Shown piece after piece: positions 1-8,710 of a stretch of 64,000 nucleotides of DNA (within the stretch, counting starts at the first letter, position 1; every line of letters begins with the position of its first letter). The DNA is from Nitrosomonas sp. Its GTDB lineage: Bacteria; Pseudomonadota; Gammaproteobacteria; Burkholderiales; Nitrosomonadaceae. The notes under the pieces were generated by a model, which worked only from the letters and a program-made list of their open reading frames with translations, was not told the DNA's origin and searched no databases. Location: the NCBI GenBank assembly GCA_016710135.1, contig JADJLM010000002.1, positions 434,001-498,000 on the forward strand, written 5' to 3'. Made by a program: the position numbers and the translations under genes.

Positions 1-458
1 GTACTGGACCCGGTGCGCCGCTAGCTCCATTTGCAGATATAACAAGAACCTGGGCTGATTATACGACACTGTCGAGTGATCCTAATCTCATGCTTGGATT
101 TGCAATTCTGAATCAGATTGCAGCGCATCCAAATGATGCGAACAGTCGCTTTGACTTCGATTTAACGCCGAATCCAGGTGATGAGTTTTCCATCTTTTGG
201 AGCATCACGAACGTTATTACCAATGGTTCTGTTACAACCGGAGATTGGAAGGCTTGGTCTAATGATGTTTTACCATTAGATGGATTATCGATGGCGTTAT
301 TTGGCTCATCGCTGCCCTCTGATATAAACTTCAATCTAAATCTGGCATTAAATGCGATACCTGAACCTGTTACGCTAGCTTTAATTGGATTGGGTGTATT
401 AGGCATGGTAACAGTGGGTCGCCGTCGTAATAACATCAGCAATATCAGCTTTGCTTAA
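1..458 (+). CDS. PEP-CTERM sorting domain protein, 5' end outside window
   Basis: The reading frame is open from the first bases of the window, so only the C-terminal part (about 150 residues) is visible. The C-terminus carries a PEP-CTERM signal: the Pro-Glu-Pro motif (AIPEPVTLALIGLG), a hydrophobic helix and a basic cluster (GRRR), followed by a short tail. In this family the signal directs export and processing by an exosortase, usually in bacteria that make extracellular polysaccharide. The rest of the visible protein has no motif I recognise, so the function is unknown. A strong hairpin terminator follows at 477-503. Confidence 0.85.
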   Translation, partial: TGPGAPLAPFADITRTWADYTTLSSDPNLMLGFAILNQIAAHPNDANSRFDFDLTPNPGDEFSIFWSITNVITNGSVTTGDWKAWSNDVLPLDGLSMALFGSSLPSDINFNLNLALNAIPEPVTLALIGLGVLGMVTVGRRRNNISNISFA

Positions 459-476
459 CGCTTGCTTTAGTCTATA

Positions 477-503
477 TGAGGTAAAGTCTTTTGCTTTACC
501 TCA
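477..503 (+). terminator. Hairpin terminator after the PEP-CTERM gene
   Basis: A perfect 10-bp stem (TGAGGTAAAG at 477-486 pairing with CTTTACCTCA at 494-503) with a 7-nt loop lies 19 bases after the stop codon of the upstream gene and is followed by a T-rich stretch. It sits between two convergent genes and could work in both directions. Confidence 0.75.
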
Positions 504-602
504 TTGATTGATTCTGTTAATTTTAAAGTGGTGCTGGTGCAACGCCAGCCCAAATAAGAACAACCGCAATTAATGCGATGCCTACCCCGATTGTACCCAC
601 AA

Positions 603-1142
603 TCATACCACCGATATTACAAGCCCGTCCTTACTGAGTAAACCCAGTGACATAATCATTACGCCCCATCCCGGTAAAAAATTAATCATCGGAATGGGTA
701 AGGCAATCGTTATGGAGAAAATGAGGACAAATATCCCGATGATGCGTTCCCATGCAGGGACGCTGATATAAGTAATTCTTGGGTGTAGGTAGCTTTCAAT
801 TTTACGTAACCAAGGTGCTGCTTTTTGAACCAGCTTTTCTAGCCCTTTGCGGCTAATTTTTTTTCCAGTTAGCCAGCGAGGAAGCCAAGGTGATCGCATA
901 CCACAAATCATTTGTAGCGAAAAAATGATAAGGGGTAATGAAAAAACCGTTGTGAATCCTGGGGGAGCCGGGATTGGTAAGCAGATTGGGATGGCAGCAA
1001 TGACCAATAATACCCCAAAGCCCCTTTCATGCAGCATATTCTTAATCTCACCGATACTCAATTTATCATTGATATTTTGTACAACGACTAATTGCAGTAA
1101 ATCAGAGGTGTTGCGCCGCTGTTGCGGTTTCTCATTCTCCAT
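603..1142 (-). CDS. exoD: ExoD-family membrane protein, C-terminus frameshifted
   Basis: The 179-residue product resembles ExoD-family exopolysaccharide-synthesis membrane proteins: an N-terminal segment of the type SIGEIKNMLHERGFG, a Pro-rich hydrophobic stretch (PIPAPPGFTTVF) and further membrane segments. The role of ExoD proteins is poorly defined. The frame stops at 603, just after SKDGLV. Reading on in a neighbouring frame gives a good final membrane helix (starting IGGMIVGTIGVGIALI) and a stop at 523-525. The undamaged protein would therefore be about 206 residues, the usual family size. A single missing base near 612-618 explains this. It is transcribed away from the dynamin-like gene and separated from it by a terminator. 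Confidence 0.75.
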   Translation of the reverse strand: MENEKPQQRRNTSDLLQLVVVQNINDKLSIGEIKNMLHERGFGVLLVIAAIPICLPIPAPPGFTTVFSLPLIIFSLQMICGMRSPWLPRWLTGKKISRKGLEKLVQKAAPWLRKIESYLHPRITYISVPAWERIIGIFVLIFSITIALPIPMINFLPGWGVMIMSLGLLSKDGLVISVV

Positions 1143-1172
1143 GCGGTAATCCAGGTAGAGATCTATTTACGT

Positions 1173-1199
1173 AAAAACCCCCCTGACGATGAGGGGGGG
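1173..1199 (-). terminator. Rho-independent terminator, minus strand
   Basis: On the minus strand a GC-rich stem (a run of C paired with a run of G, loop of about 7 nt) is followed immediately by five T. It lies downstream of the 1240-2754 gene and upstream of the ExoD-like gene, so it separates the two transcription units. Confidence 0.75.
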
Positions 1200-1239
1200 C
1201 GAATGAAGGTTCTGCCAAAACCTTAGTATTTTCTAAATA

Positions 1240-1671
1240 CTACTGAGAAGCTTGCTGGGTGGGTTGATTGTGTTGTTCTCCAACCACGGATTCATTTATG
1301 GTTTCTGTATCTGCTTTGCGTCCAGATGGATCGGTAAATAGATCATTAAGCGATTGAATATAGTCGTTTGCTTCGTCTTTGACTTCTGCAAGAATTCGCT
1401 GATTAGAGGAATTCCAGCCAGATGGTTTGCTCAGAAACATTGGTCTGAATGCAGATGTGCATTTTAAGAACGCTTGTGTATATTGTTTGCAAGAATTGTG
1501 GTCGTGCTTAAATTCAGCGGGTAATTTTTTGACTAAGCTTTTTGCAACCGCACCCCGAATTGAGAAATGGATATAAGCGATTACACTCAAAATAATGCCT
1601 AGAATAACCAGTGACTGGGTATCTTGGGCGATAATATTCTCAACAAAAGGTTGAAGCGTTCCCCAGCTTCG
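1240..1671 (-). pseudogene. C-terminal part of the dynamin-like GTPase, cut off by in-frame TGA
   Basis: This stretch is in exactly the same frame as the GTPase gene 1672-2754 and follows its TGA stop with no other interruption. It encodes a hydrophobic helix (SLVILGIILSVIAYIHFSI) and about 100 further residues, mostly hydrophilic. The last part of the GTPase is also a hydrophobic helix, so the two would form a membrane hairpin typical of dynamin-like proteins. Read through the TGA, the product would be about 504 residues. On its own this part could start only at a TTG (1588-1590) or another weak codon, with no clear ribosome-binding site. I interpret it as the severed C-terminus. Independent translation cannot be excluded. 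Confidence 0.6.
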
Positions 1672-2754
1672 TCATGGTGAGAATAACCCACTCGCGATCA
1701 ATAACAGCGTGAAAAGAATTCCATCAAATAGGAAAACTCTTTTTTTCCATTGATCGAGCATATCAGTTAGCTTGGCGACAACTTGTGTTTCAATTGTCTC
1801 CGCAGTTTGCTCCAACATGCCAGCGATACGATAAGAACGCTCTACTTCGATTTGTTGCATGCGCGCGCTGATATCGGCCATATCTTCTTCGCGTTTTTTC
1901 TCAAAACGTTCTTTAACTTGTAAATCATTAATTGGATTGGCAGCTTTAGGATCATAAATACGATAGAACCGTCCTGCTAATAATCCAACTTGAGCGAGCG
2001 AACGTTGCCAGGCGGAAACAACTTCTTCAGGGTTATCTTCTTTGGCAGTTACATCCATTTGGTTAAGAATATAGAGGAATTTATTGGCATCTGCGCGGTT
2101 AATAGTACCTGTCACTAAATACTCCAATGTGTCTTTCATGGCTCCGGGTTCGGGGTGGCGTGCATCAAAGAAAACGAGCACGAGATCTGATAAATCGATA
2201 ATATGCTGCGTTAGGCGCAGTGTTGAAGTGCGTTGACTATCTGCATCAAATCCTGGGGAATCAATTAGGATCTTGCCACGAATTTTTTCGGATGGGCAGG
2301 TTTTTAACTGGATATATGCATCAATTCGTTGTGGGCCAGTTTCTGAGATTTCCGCAATACTGCGACTAATCTGGAAGAAAGGGAAGCGAGGGTCAGCGTC
2401 AAGAGCGACTCCCGGTAGTGTTTTAATTTCATCTTGATCGGTGTAGCAAATGACCGTAAATTTATCATCAACTGCTTGATTACCTGTTCTTTGTAAATTT
2501 AAATTTAAATAGGAATTAATGAAGGTAGATTTTCCGGCAGAAAAAGTTCCAAGCACGGCAATCATTGGCCACCAGGTTACATAGGTCGCATAAGATTCAT
2601 TGTGATCAAGTAGTCCCATATCTTGTGCAACTTGATCTAATTTGCGAAAGCTATGAACTGCTTTGGCCAGAACAGGATTGTTTGGATGTTCATCGGCTAA
2701 ATGTTTTTCAAGACTTTTGAGTCGCTTGTGGATATTGGTTGAGCTTTGTGACAT
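1672..2754 (-). CDS. Dynamin-like GTPase, truncated by a TGA codon
   Basis: A 360-residue product with a dynamin-type GTPase domain. The P-loop (GTFSAGKST) is near residue 70, a DSPGFD G3-type motif follows in the middle, and NQMD is a fitting G4 motif. The first 60 residues are helical and charged. The C-terminus ends in the first half of a hydrophobic hairpin, where a TGA stops translation. The second hydrophobic helix and tail continue in the same frame at 1240-1671. Bacterial dynamin-like proteins bind and remodel membranes. Losing half of the membrane anchor would probably impair this one. It stands alone, with an AT-rich promoter region between 2755 and 2908. Confidence 0.8.
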   Translation of the reverse strand: MSQSSTNIHKRLKSLEKHLADEHPNNPVLAKAVHSFRKLDQVAQDMGLLDHNESYATYVTWWPMIAVLGTFSAGKSTFINSYLNLNLQRTGNQAVDDKFTVICYTDQDEIKTLPGVALDADPRFPFFQISRSIAEISETGPQRIDAYIQLKTCPSEKIRGKILIDSPGFDADSQRTSTLRLTQHIIDLSDLVLVFFDARHPEPGAMKDTLEYLVTGTINRADANKFLYILNQMDVTAKEDNPEEVVSAWQRSLAQVGLLAGRFYRIYDPKAANPINDLQVKERFEKKREEDMADISARMQQIEVERSYRIAGMLEQTAETIETQVVAKLTDMLDQWKKRVFLFDGILFTLLLIASGLFSP

Positions 2755-2908
2755 AAAAATCCTTAGTCTTATTGGTTAAATATAATATTATAATGAGTGA
2801 ATATTTTTGTTAACGTAATCAAGCTGATGCTAGCTTATTCTAGTGTGTCTCCTATACCTTGACAATCAAGCAACAAATTTAAATCGGCATCTTAACATTT
2901 ACTACATA

Positions 2909-3811
2909 CTACGAGCGCAGTTCAGCTAGAAGTTTGACTTGCATCTGTTCGGCTTGACGCCGATAACCTTCCCCAAATAAATTGAGATGGTTCAATATAT
3001 GGTAGAGATTGTATAACGTCTTACGGGTACTATAACCGCTATCTAACGGGTAGATTTCCTGATATGTAGCATAAAATTCGGAAGAGAAACCACCAAATAG
3101 TTCAGTCATGGCAAGATCAGTTTCTCGATCTCCATAATAAATCGCAGGGTCAAAAATAAGCGGCTGCCCGGATTGATCAAAGGCACAATTGCCACCCCAT
3201 AAATCACCATGAAGTAAGGTCGGGGCAAGGACGTAATTTGTAAAAAATAAATCGAGGCTGGCTAGTAGATTTTCACCTAAGCTTTGTAATTTCCCACCAT
3301 AGCCTTTCTGTCTGGCGAGCTGGAGTTGATAGCCCAATCGCTGATCACGCCAGAAATCAACCCAATTGAGGGCGTAATGATTTTTTTGAGGAGTAGCGCC
3401 AATCACGTTATCACGAAACCATCCAAACCGTTCTGTGGTATGGTGATGCATTGCGGCTAAGTTTTCAGCTAACGTTTGATAGCTTTTTTTAGTGGCTTGT
3501 TTGAGACTGATGTATTCGAGCACTAGCCACGTATTCCCAGCGTCGCACCCATAACATTTAGGCTCAGGCACACGAATCGTATGAGTTTTCTGGATTTCTG
3601 CCAGTCCTGCAGCTTCTGCTTCAAAAGATGATAGAAAAGAGGCTTTATTCAGTTTTACAAAATAATCAGTAGATTCACTTTGAATTTGGTAGGCCTCATT
3701 AATGCATCCTCCTCCAATGGTACGAATGGCTTGAATGTTAAAATTGCTATCAAATTGACGAATTTGTTGGGTAATATCAGGCCAAGGTGCTGTTAGTAGT
3801 TGTTTTGGCAT
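2909..3811 (-). CDS. Fructosamine kinase family protein
   Basis: A 300-residue protein of the fructosamine-3-kinase/APH-like fold. It has an N-terminal Gly-rich loop (IGGGCINEAY), a nucleotide-binding lysine in YFVKLN, the catalytic loop LLHGDLWGGN near residue 200 and the metal-binding IFDPAIYYGDRE just after. The family phosphorylates sugars attached to amino groups of glycated proteins or small amines, allowing the adduct to fall off, and is cytoplasmic. Length is normal. It lies 12 bases after the stop of argH on the same strand, so the two are probably co-transcribed. Confidence 0.88.
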   Translation of the reverse strand: MPKQLLTAPWPDITQQIRQFDSNFNIQAIRTIGGGCINEAYQIQSESTDYFVKLNKASFLSSFEAEAAGLAEIQKTHTIRVPEPKCYGCDAGNTWLVLEYISLKQATKKSYQTLAENLAAMHHHTTERFGWFRDNVIGATPQKNHYALNWVDFWRDQRLGYQLQLARQKGYGGKLQSLGENLLASLDLFFTNYVLAPTLLHGDLWGGNCAFDQSGQPLIFDPAIYYGDRETDLAMTELFGGFSSEFYATYQEIYPLDSGYSTRKTLYNLYHILNHLNLFGEGYRRQAEQMQVKLLAELRS

Positions 3812-3823
3812 TATTCATACTGC

Positions 3824-5206
3824 CTAAGTTAAATCACGTCTTGCTTGTGCAATCGCTTGTCGTACTTGATCGGGTGCCGTCCCGCCAACATGATTGCGAT
3901 TTTTTATTGATCCTTCTAACGTCAACACTGAAAAAATATCTTCTTCAATTAATGGCGTAAATTGTTGGAGCTGGGCGAGTGTCAGCTTGCTGAGATCGCA
4001 GGATTTACTTTCAGCAAACCGAACAGCTTGTGCAACGATTTCATGAGCATCACGAAAAGGAATACCTTTATTAACTAGGTAGTCTGCGAGATCGGTAGCC
4101 GTTGCGTAACCCCGCATAGCAGCGCTGCGCATGGCTTCATGATTGACAGTGATGCCAGGAATCATTTCGCTATAAATTCTTAATGTATCTGTCAAAGTAT
4201 CCACTGCATCAAACAAAGGTTCCTTATCTTCTTGATTATCTTTGTTATAAGCAAGCGGCTGAGATTTCATCAGTGTGAGCAACGCAATGAGATGACCATT
4301 GACACGTCCGGTTTTTCCTCGTACCAGTTCAGGGACATCTGGGTTTTTTTTCTGAGGCATAATCGAGGAACCAGTGCAGAAGCGATCCGCAAGCTGGATA
4401 AAACCAAAAAGTGGATTCATCCAGATGATGATCTCTTCGGAGAGTCGCGATAAATGTACCATCATCAGTGCCGCACAAGCGCAAAATTCAATTGCAAAAT
4501 CTCGATCTGAGACGGCATCCAATGAATTGGCGCAAACGTGATCAAAATTAAGAATCTGTGCAACGAGCATTCGATCAATCGGATAGCCGGTGCCTGCCAG
4601 GGCCGCTGCACCGAGAGGAAGTCGGTTGACACGTTTGCGGCAATCCGTTAAGCGTTCTCGATCTCTTGACAACATTTCATAATACGCCATTAAATGGTGC
4701 CCAAACGAAATGGGTTGTGCAACCTGGAGATGCGTAAAACCTGGCATAATGGTTTCCACATGAATTTCAGCGAGGTTCAGCAAGGCCAACTGCATTGCTT
4801 GTGTTAAATGGTTGATTTCATCGATGGCGGCACGGAGGTATAGCCGGATATCGGTTGCTACTTGATCATTACGGGAGCGAGCCGTATGCAGCTTTTTGCC
4901 GGCATCGCCAATTAAAGTGGTTAACCGCTTTTCGATGTTGAGATGGACATCTTCTAGTTCAATTTTCCATTCAAAGTTGTTGTTACGAATTTCCTGTAAG
5001 ATCGTGCTAAGTCCTTGTTCAATATCAACGCGATCCGCTTCACTGATAATGCCGACGGAAGCAAGCATTTGGGCATGCGCAAGCGATCCTTGAATATCAA
5101 ATTCTGCCAATCGTTTATCAAAATTTACCGAGGCAGTGTAACGTTGCACCAACTCAGAAACGGGTTCATTAAATCGTCCTGACCAGGTATTTGAATGTTT
5201 TTTCAC
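3824..5206 (-). CDS. argH: Argininosuccinate lyase
   Basis: A full-length 460-residue argininosuccinate lyase, which splits argininosuccinate into arginine and fumarate in the last step of arginine synthesis. The fumarase/aspartase superfamily signature GSSIMPQKKNPD is present near residue 280, as are HTARSRNDQ and the conserved TGTGYPIDR-like region (here AGTGYPID). It acts in the cytoplasm as a homotetramer. The frame is intact. argJ, another arginine-pathway gene, is about 30 kb away. The fructosamine-kinase-like gene follows directly downstream. Confidence 0.97.
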   Translation of the reverse strand: MKKHSNTWSGRFNEPVSELVQRYTASVNFDKRLAEFDIQGSLAHAQMLASVGIISEADRVDIEQGLSTILQEIRNNNFEWKIELEDVHLNIEKRLTTLIGDAGKKLHTARSRNDQVATDIRLYLRAAIDEINHLTQAMQLALLNLAEIHVETIMPGFTHLQVAQPISFGHHLMAYYEMLSRDRERLTDCRKRVNRLPLGAAALAGTGYPIDRMLVAQILNFDHVCANSLDAVSDRDFAIEFCACAALMMVHLSRLSEEIIIWMNPLFGFIQLADRFCTGSSIMPQKKNPDVPELVRGKTGRVNGHLIALLTLMKSQPLAYNKDNQEDKEPLFDAVDTLTDTLRIYSEMIPGITVNHEAMRSAAMRGYATATDLADYLVNKGIPFRDAHEIVAQAVRFAESKSCDLSKLTLAQLQQFTPLIEEDIFSVLTLEGSIKNRNHVGGTAPDQVRQAIAQARRDLT

Positions 5207-5583
5207 AAAAAAGATTTTCCTTGGATAAATTAAATAAAGAAACTGGGGCGAAAAATATCATTTAAGGAATTGCTACTGGATTGTACTTTCGCGTTTTTTC
5301 TTTATGCACATAATTAGGAAGCGGATAATTAAGAATTTCAAATTAATCGAAAAAATTTATCCTGAGCAAACAATATTACATTACCTACAGAGCGCAAGAA
5401 ATGATTACAGATTGTCTCAAGAATTTTTTTTGTTAAAACTTTATGATTATTCTGCATGTAAATCAGAACTGATCAATGCTGAAATAACGATTATATCAAG
5501 TAGATTCGTTCGATTCGATCGACAGAGACGGTTTTTCTAACTACCGATCTGAAAAAAAGATGATGTTTGTATTGCTAAAAATA
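5207..5583. other. Intergenic region without a convincing gene
   Basis: Very AT-rich DNA between argH and the TonB-receptor relic. A 78-codon frame on the plus strand (5304-5540) starts without a Shine-Dalgarno sequence and its product looks like nothing I know, so I do not call it. The region probably contains the argH promoter on the minus strand. Confidence 0.5.
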
Positions 5584-6257
5584 CTAAGTTACTTTCCCGA
5601 AAAGGCCCTGCTGAATTTGGGCGGGCATCGATTGTATAATTTCTGGTAGAAATTCCTGATGGTGAGATTGTAATAAATTTTGGCCAACGAGGGGTAACTC
5701 TAGATTGGATCTGGGTTTCCAAGCGATTCTAAGATCAAGGGCTTTATAACTGGAAATATTTAGGCCAGGTAACTGGTCGATATAACGAAAAAAGCATCAA
5801 GCTCTATATTATTTGGCAAGAAGTGCCCATTTGGAAGATCAAGTGTTCCCCAGAATGTTTCTGTAAAGAATGGCGAATAAACGGTGCGTCCATCAATTAG
5901 AACGAGCAAATCGTCTGCAAATCGACCACTATATCTTCTGGAAGTAACAGACCATTTATTTACATCAATACGAGTAACAGATAGCCCTGGCACCATTCGT
6001 AATATCTCAGGGATGCTATTGACACTTGAACGTCTAATATCTTCTTGCGTGATAACAAAAACAGCAGCCGCTGTTTTATTAGCGGATTCTAATTTACGAG
6101 AAACGGTAGAAATTTTAATTTGCAGTAACTCCTCTGATGAGAGGGCCATGAAATCTTTTGACGGGCGCGTTTCTGGGTTTGCAAGAATACTGCTGATTGC
6201 TAAAGATTGAGCCATTAAAAGGATAATCAGCAGTATTCTTGTATGAGGCAGATTCAA
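5584..6257 (-). pseudogene. TonB-dependent receptor relic (internal deletion plus frameshift)
   Basis: The first 150 residues are a signal peptide followed by a recognisable plug-domain start (SSEELLQIKISTVSRKLE, VITQEDIRRSSVNSIPEILRMVPG, LLVLIDGRTVYSPFF). Directly after WGTLDLP the sequence jumps to the very end of such a receptor. With one frame change at a run of six A (5788-5793, plus strand) it reads LDAFFRYIDQLPGLNISSY, then LVGQNLLQSHHQEFLPE, and stops at 5584. The whole remnant is about 224 residues against roughly 650 in intact receptors. The rest of the plug and nearly all of the barrel are gone. It is certainly non-functional as an outer-membrane transporter. Confidence 0.88.
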
Positions 6258-6613
6258 GCTTATTCCTACTTATAAAAAAATAAAAGAACTGATCGAGATC
6301 AGATCAATGCGCTGATTAGTAATTTTAAATAATAGTAGGCATCTTAGCCAATTATCATTAGCTGCCTTGATTGGAAAAGCAGGTGTTTTTGAGTTAATTT
6401 ATTAATCGGCTATGGCTACTGATTTGGTTTTTAGCTTATAGTTTTTGTATTCAATTTGAGCTGAATCGATCGATGCTACAATCAACTGCTATCACGTAAT
6501 TTACAACACGCGCCCCGTCATTGATCAAAAAATGAAGAACTGGCTTTTACTTCAAGGTGGAATAGTGGATAATTACCAACTTTCATACCTGTCACATCAA
6601 CAAGGAGCTATTT
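6258..6613. other. Intergenic region between divergent units
   Basis: A stretch of about 350 AT-rich bases holding the promoters of the relic on the minus strand and of the gene at 6614 on the plus strand. A clear AAGGAG ribosome-binding site lies just before 6614. I see no further gene or structure. Confidence 0.5.
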
Positions 6614-7273
6614 ATGACAGATCAGTACAACAAGCAAAATGATAGTAAAAATACCATTAATTGGACTAACCCTGATGCACTGTTAAATATGCTAAGTGGA
6701 AAGTTTGCGGCTTTTGATAAATTTCAAAAAATGCAATTGCCGTCATGGTCAGTGTGGGTGTTCTTGGGTATTCTGTTACTTGTCATTGCCTGGAGCCAAA
6801 TCGTTGTGAGTCAGGCCAATGCGCGATTAGAGAAAGGGCAGGCTGAGATAGCAAATCAGCTTGAGCTAGAACGTACGACATTGATCAGAAAAGCGCGTGA
6901 GTATGCAGATGCGCAATATCATAAAGAAGAAGATCGTTTTGGTCAGGTACTGTCATGGGCAGTCAGAGGTGAATTGCTCCGTAATAATCTCGATCAAGTG
7001 GGTCAATATTTGAACGAATTAGTAAAAATGAAAGACACGGAGCGCGCTGTTTTAATTGGTGATGATGGAAAATTGCTGGTTTCAACCGATAAAAAACTTG
7101 AAGAAGCAGTAGCCAAAGAACTTTATCCTGAAGAATTACTGCAACAACGAAAAATCACTATTCAGTCAGACGTTAACGGGCGTAAATTATTAATCGTTCC
7201 GATCATGGGGTTAAACAATAAACTCGCAACGGTAGTCATTAGCTACAAAAATCCTCCTTTGAAAGCAAACTAA
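6614..7273 (+). CDS. Single-pass membrane protein of unknown function
   Basis: A 219-residue protein preceded by a strong AAGGAG site. About 45 hydrophilic residues are followed by one transmembrane helix (VWVFLGILLLVIAWSQIVV, residues about 48-66), then a charged probable coiled coil (about 70-110) and a small C-terminal domain. That domain contains ERAVLIGDDGKLLVSTD, which resembles extracytoplasmic sensor (Cache/PAS-like) folds. No output domain follows, so it is not a complete receptor. I do not recognise the family. It is a stand-alone gene followed by a hairpin and the convergent murA. Confidence 0.7.
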   Translation: MTDQYNKQNDSKNTINWTNPDALLNMLSGKFAAFDKFQKMQLPSWSVWVFLGILLLVIAWSQIVVSQANARLEKGQAEIANQLELERTTLIRKAREYADAQYHKEEDRFGQVLSWAVRGELLRNNLDQVGQYLNELVKMKDTERAVLIGDDGKLLVSTDKKLEEAVAKELYPEELLQQRKITIQSDVNGRKLLIVPIMGLNNKLATVVISYKNPPLKAN

Positions 7274-7286
7274 GATCTACTTGCTG

Positions 7287-7313
7287 CCCTCCGTTTCTTG
7301 GATGAATGGAGGG
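7287..7313 (+). terminator. Possible bidirectional hairpin between convergent genes
   Basis: CCCTCC (7287-7292) can pair with GGAGGG (7308-7313) across a 15-nt loop, midway between two convergent stop codons. The following T-tract is poor, so this is a modest call. Confidence 0.4.
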
Positions 7314-7326
7314 TGTTGTTCTCAAT

Positions 7327-8580
7327 TTAAGTTACACGCTTGATTTGAGCGCCCACTGAAGATAATTTTCTTTCAATAGATTCATATCCACGGTCTAGAT
7401 GGTAGATTCGATCGATTGTCGTCTCATCACGTGCAACTAGTCCAGCAATAACAAGACTTGCTGATGCCCTTAAATCGGTGGCCATTACGTTAGCGCCATC
7501 TAATTGCTGAATTCCTCTGATAACAGCAGTATTACCTTCCACAGTAATATCCGCGTTAAGCCGTTTTAGCTCTTGCACGTGCATAAATCGATTTTCAAAA
7601 ATGGTTTCAGTGATCAATGCTGTTCCTTCCGCAATGGAATTGAGTGCCATAAATTGAGCTTGCATATCAGTCGGAAAGGCGGGGTAGGGAGCGGTTCTTA
7701 AGTTGACGGATTGAGGCCTTTTTTTCATAACGAGATGGATTTGATTGTGATCGAAGTCGATGATAGCACCTGCTTCTAGTAATTTGCTTAGTACCGCATC
7801 TAATGTTTCAGCACGAGCATTTCTTAGATAAACTTCACCGGCTGTCGCAGTGGCTGCTGTTAAAAAAGTGCCTGTCTCAATACGATCTGGCATGACTTCG
7901 TAGGAGACTCCATGTAAAGCCTTAACACCCTCAATTGAAATAATATCTGTGCCTGCTCCCGTGATTTTTGCACCCATTTGATTCAAACAATGAGCAAGAT
8001 CGATAATTTCAGGTTCTCGCGCCGCATTTTCAATGATGGTTTGACCGGAAGCAAGAGTCGCCGCCATCATGAGGTTTTCAGTACCGGTTACCGTCACAAT
8101 ATCCATGAGAATTCTTGCTCCCGTGAGCTTGCTTGCCTGAGCACGAATGTAGCCATGCTCGATGACGATTTCTGCGCCCATCGCTTGAAGACCCTTGATA
8201 TGTTGGTCCACTGGACGTAAGCCGATCGCGCAGCCACCTGGTAATGAAATATGGGCTTCACCAATACGCGCCACTAATGGCCCCAGAACAAGGATAGCAG
8301 CACGCATCGTTTTAACCATTTCATACGGCGCGGTTGGGTTGGAGATATATCTTGCGGATAATTCGATCGTGGCGTGGTTTCTAAGGTTAGTGGTTGCACC
8401 CATTTGCTGGAGTAGGCTCAGCATGGTCGTGATATCCATTAACTCAGGTACATTGCGCAATTCGACGGTGTCCATCGTCAATAATGAAGCACATAACAAA
8501 GGGAGTGCCGCATTTTTTGCACCTGAAATGGTAATTTCGCCCTTCAATGGGCAACCGCCCTGAATTAAGAGTTTTTGCAT
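7327..8580 (-). CDS. murA: UDP-N-acetylglucosamine 1-carboxyvinyltransferase
   Basis: A complete 417-residue MurA, which transfers enolpyruvate from PEP to UDP-GlcNAc in the first committed step of peptidoglycan synthesis. It has the N-terminal substrate loop (SGAKNAALPLLCASLL) and the catalytic cysteine in LPGGCAIGLRPVDQH near residue 117, which is also the fosfomycin target. The C-terminus shows the usual YHLDRGYESIERKL. The frame is intact and the length typical. It is divergent from ridA, with about 130 bases between them for both promoters. Confidence 0.97.
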   Translation of the reverse strand: MQKLLIQGGCPLKGEITISGAKNAALPLLCASLLTMDTVELRNVPELMDITTMLSLLQQMGATTNLRNHATIELSARYISNPTAPYEMVKTMRAAILVLGPLVARIGEAHISLPGGCAIGLRPVDQHIKGLQAMGAEIVIEHGYIRAQASKLTGARILMDIVTVTGTENLMMAATLASGQTIIENAAREPEIIDLAHCLNQMGAKITGAGTDIISIEGVKALHGVSYEVMPDRIETGTFLTAATATAGEVYLRNARAETLDAVLSKLLEAGAIIDFDHNQIHLVMKKRPQSVNLRTAPYPAFPTDMQAQFMALNSIAEGTALITETIFENRFMHVQELKRLNADITVEGNTAVIRGIQQLDGANVMATDLRASASLVIAGLVARDETTIDRIYHLDRGYESIERKLSSVGAQIKRVT

Positions 8581-8710
8581 AAGCGATATTAAGGAAGAAA
8601 AAGATGAAGATAAGCGGTTGTTCTGCAGCGACAGCGAAGTTATGATTACAAAGTACGATGCACTCGCATCGATACTCCAAAACTATAAACTTAACATAAA
8701 TGGAGCATGA

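Noticed and set aside
1672..1674. Selenocysteine at the TGA in the dynamin-like gene
   Set aside because: The family has no selenoproteins, the position lies between two membrane helices, and I see no SECIS-like hairpin immediately after the codon.
5304..5540. 78-codon frame between argH and the TonB relic
   Set aside because: No ribosome-binding site, no recognisable domain, and AT-rich DNA where such frames arise by chance.
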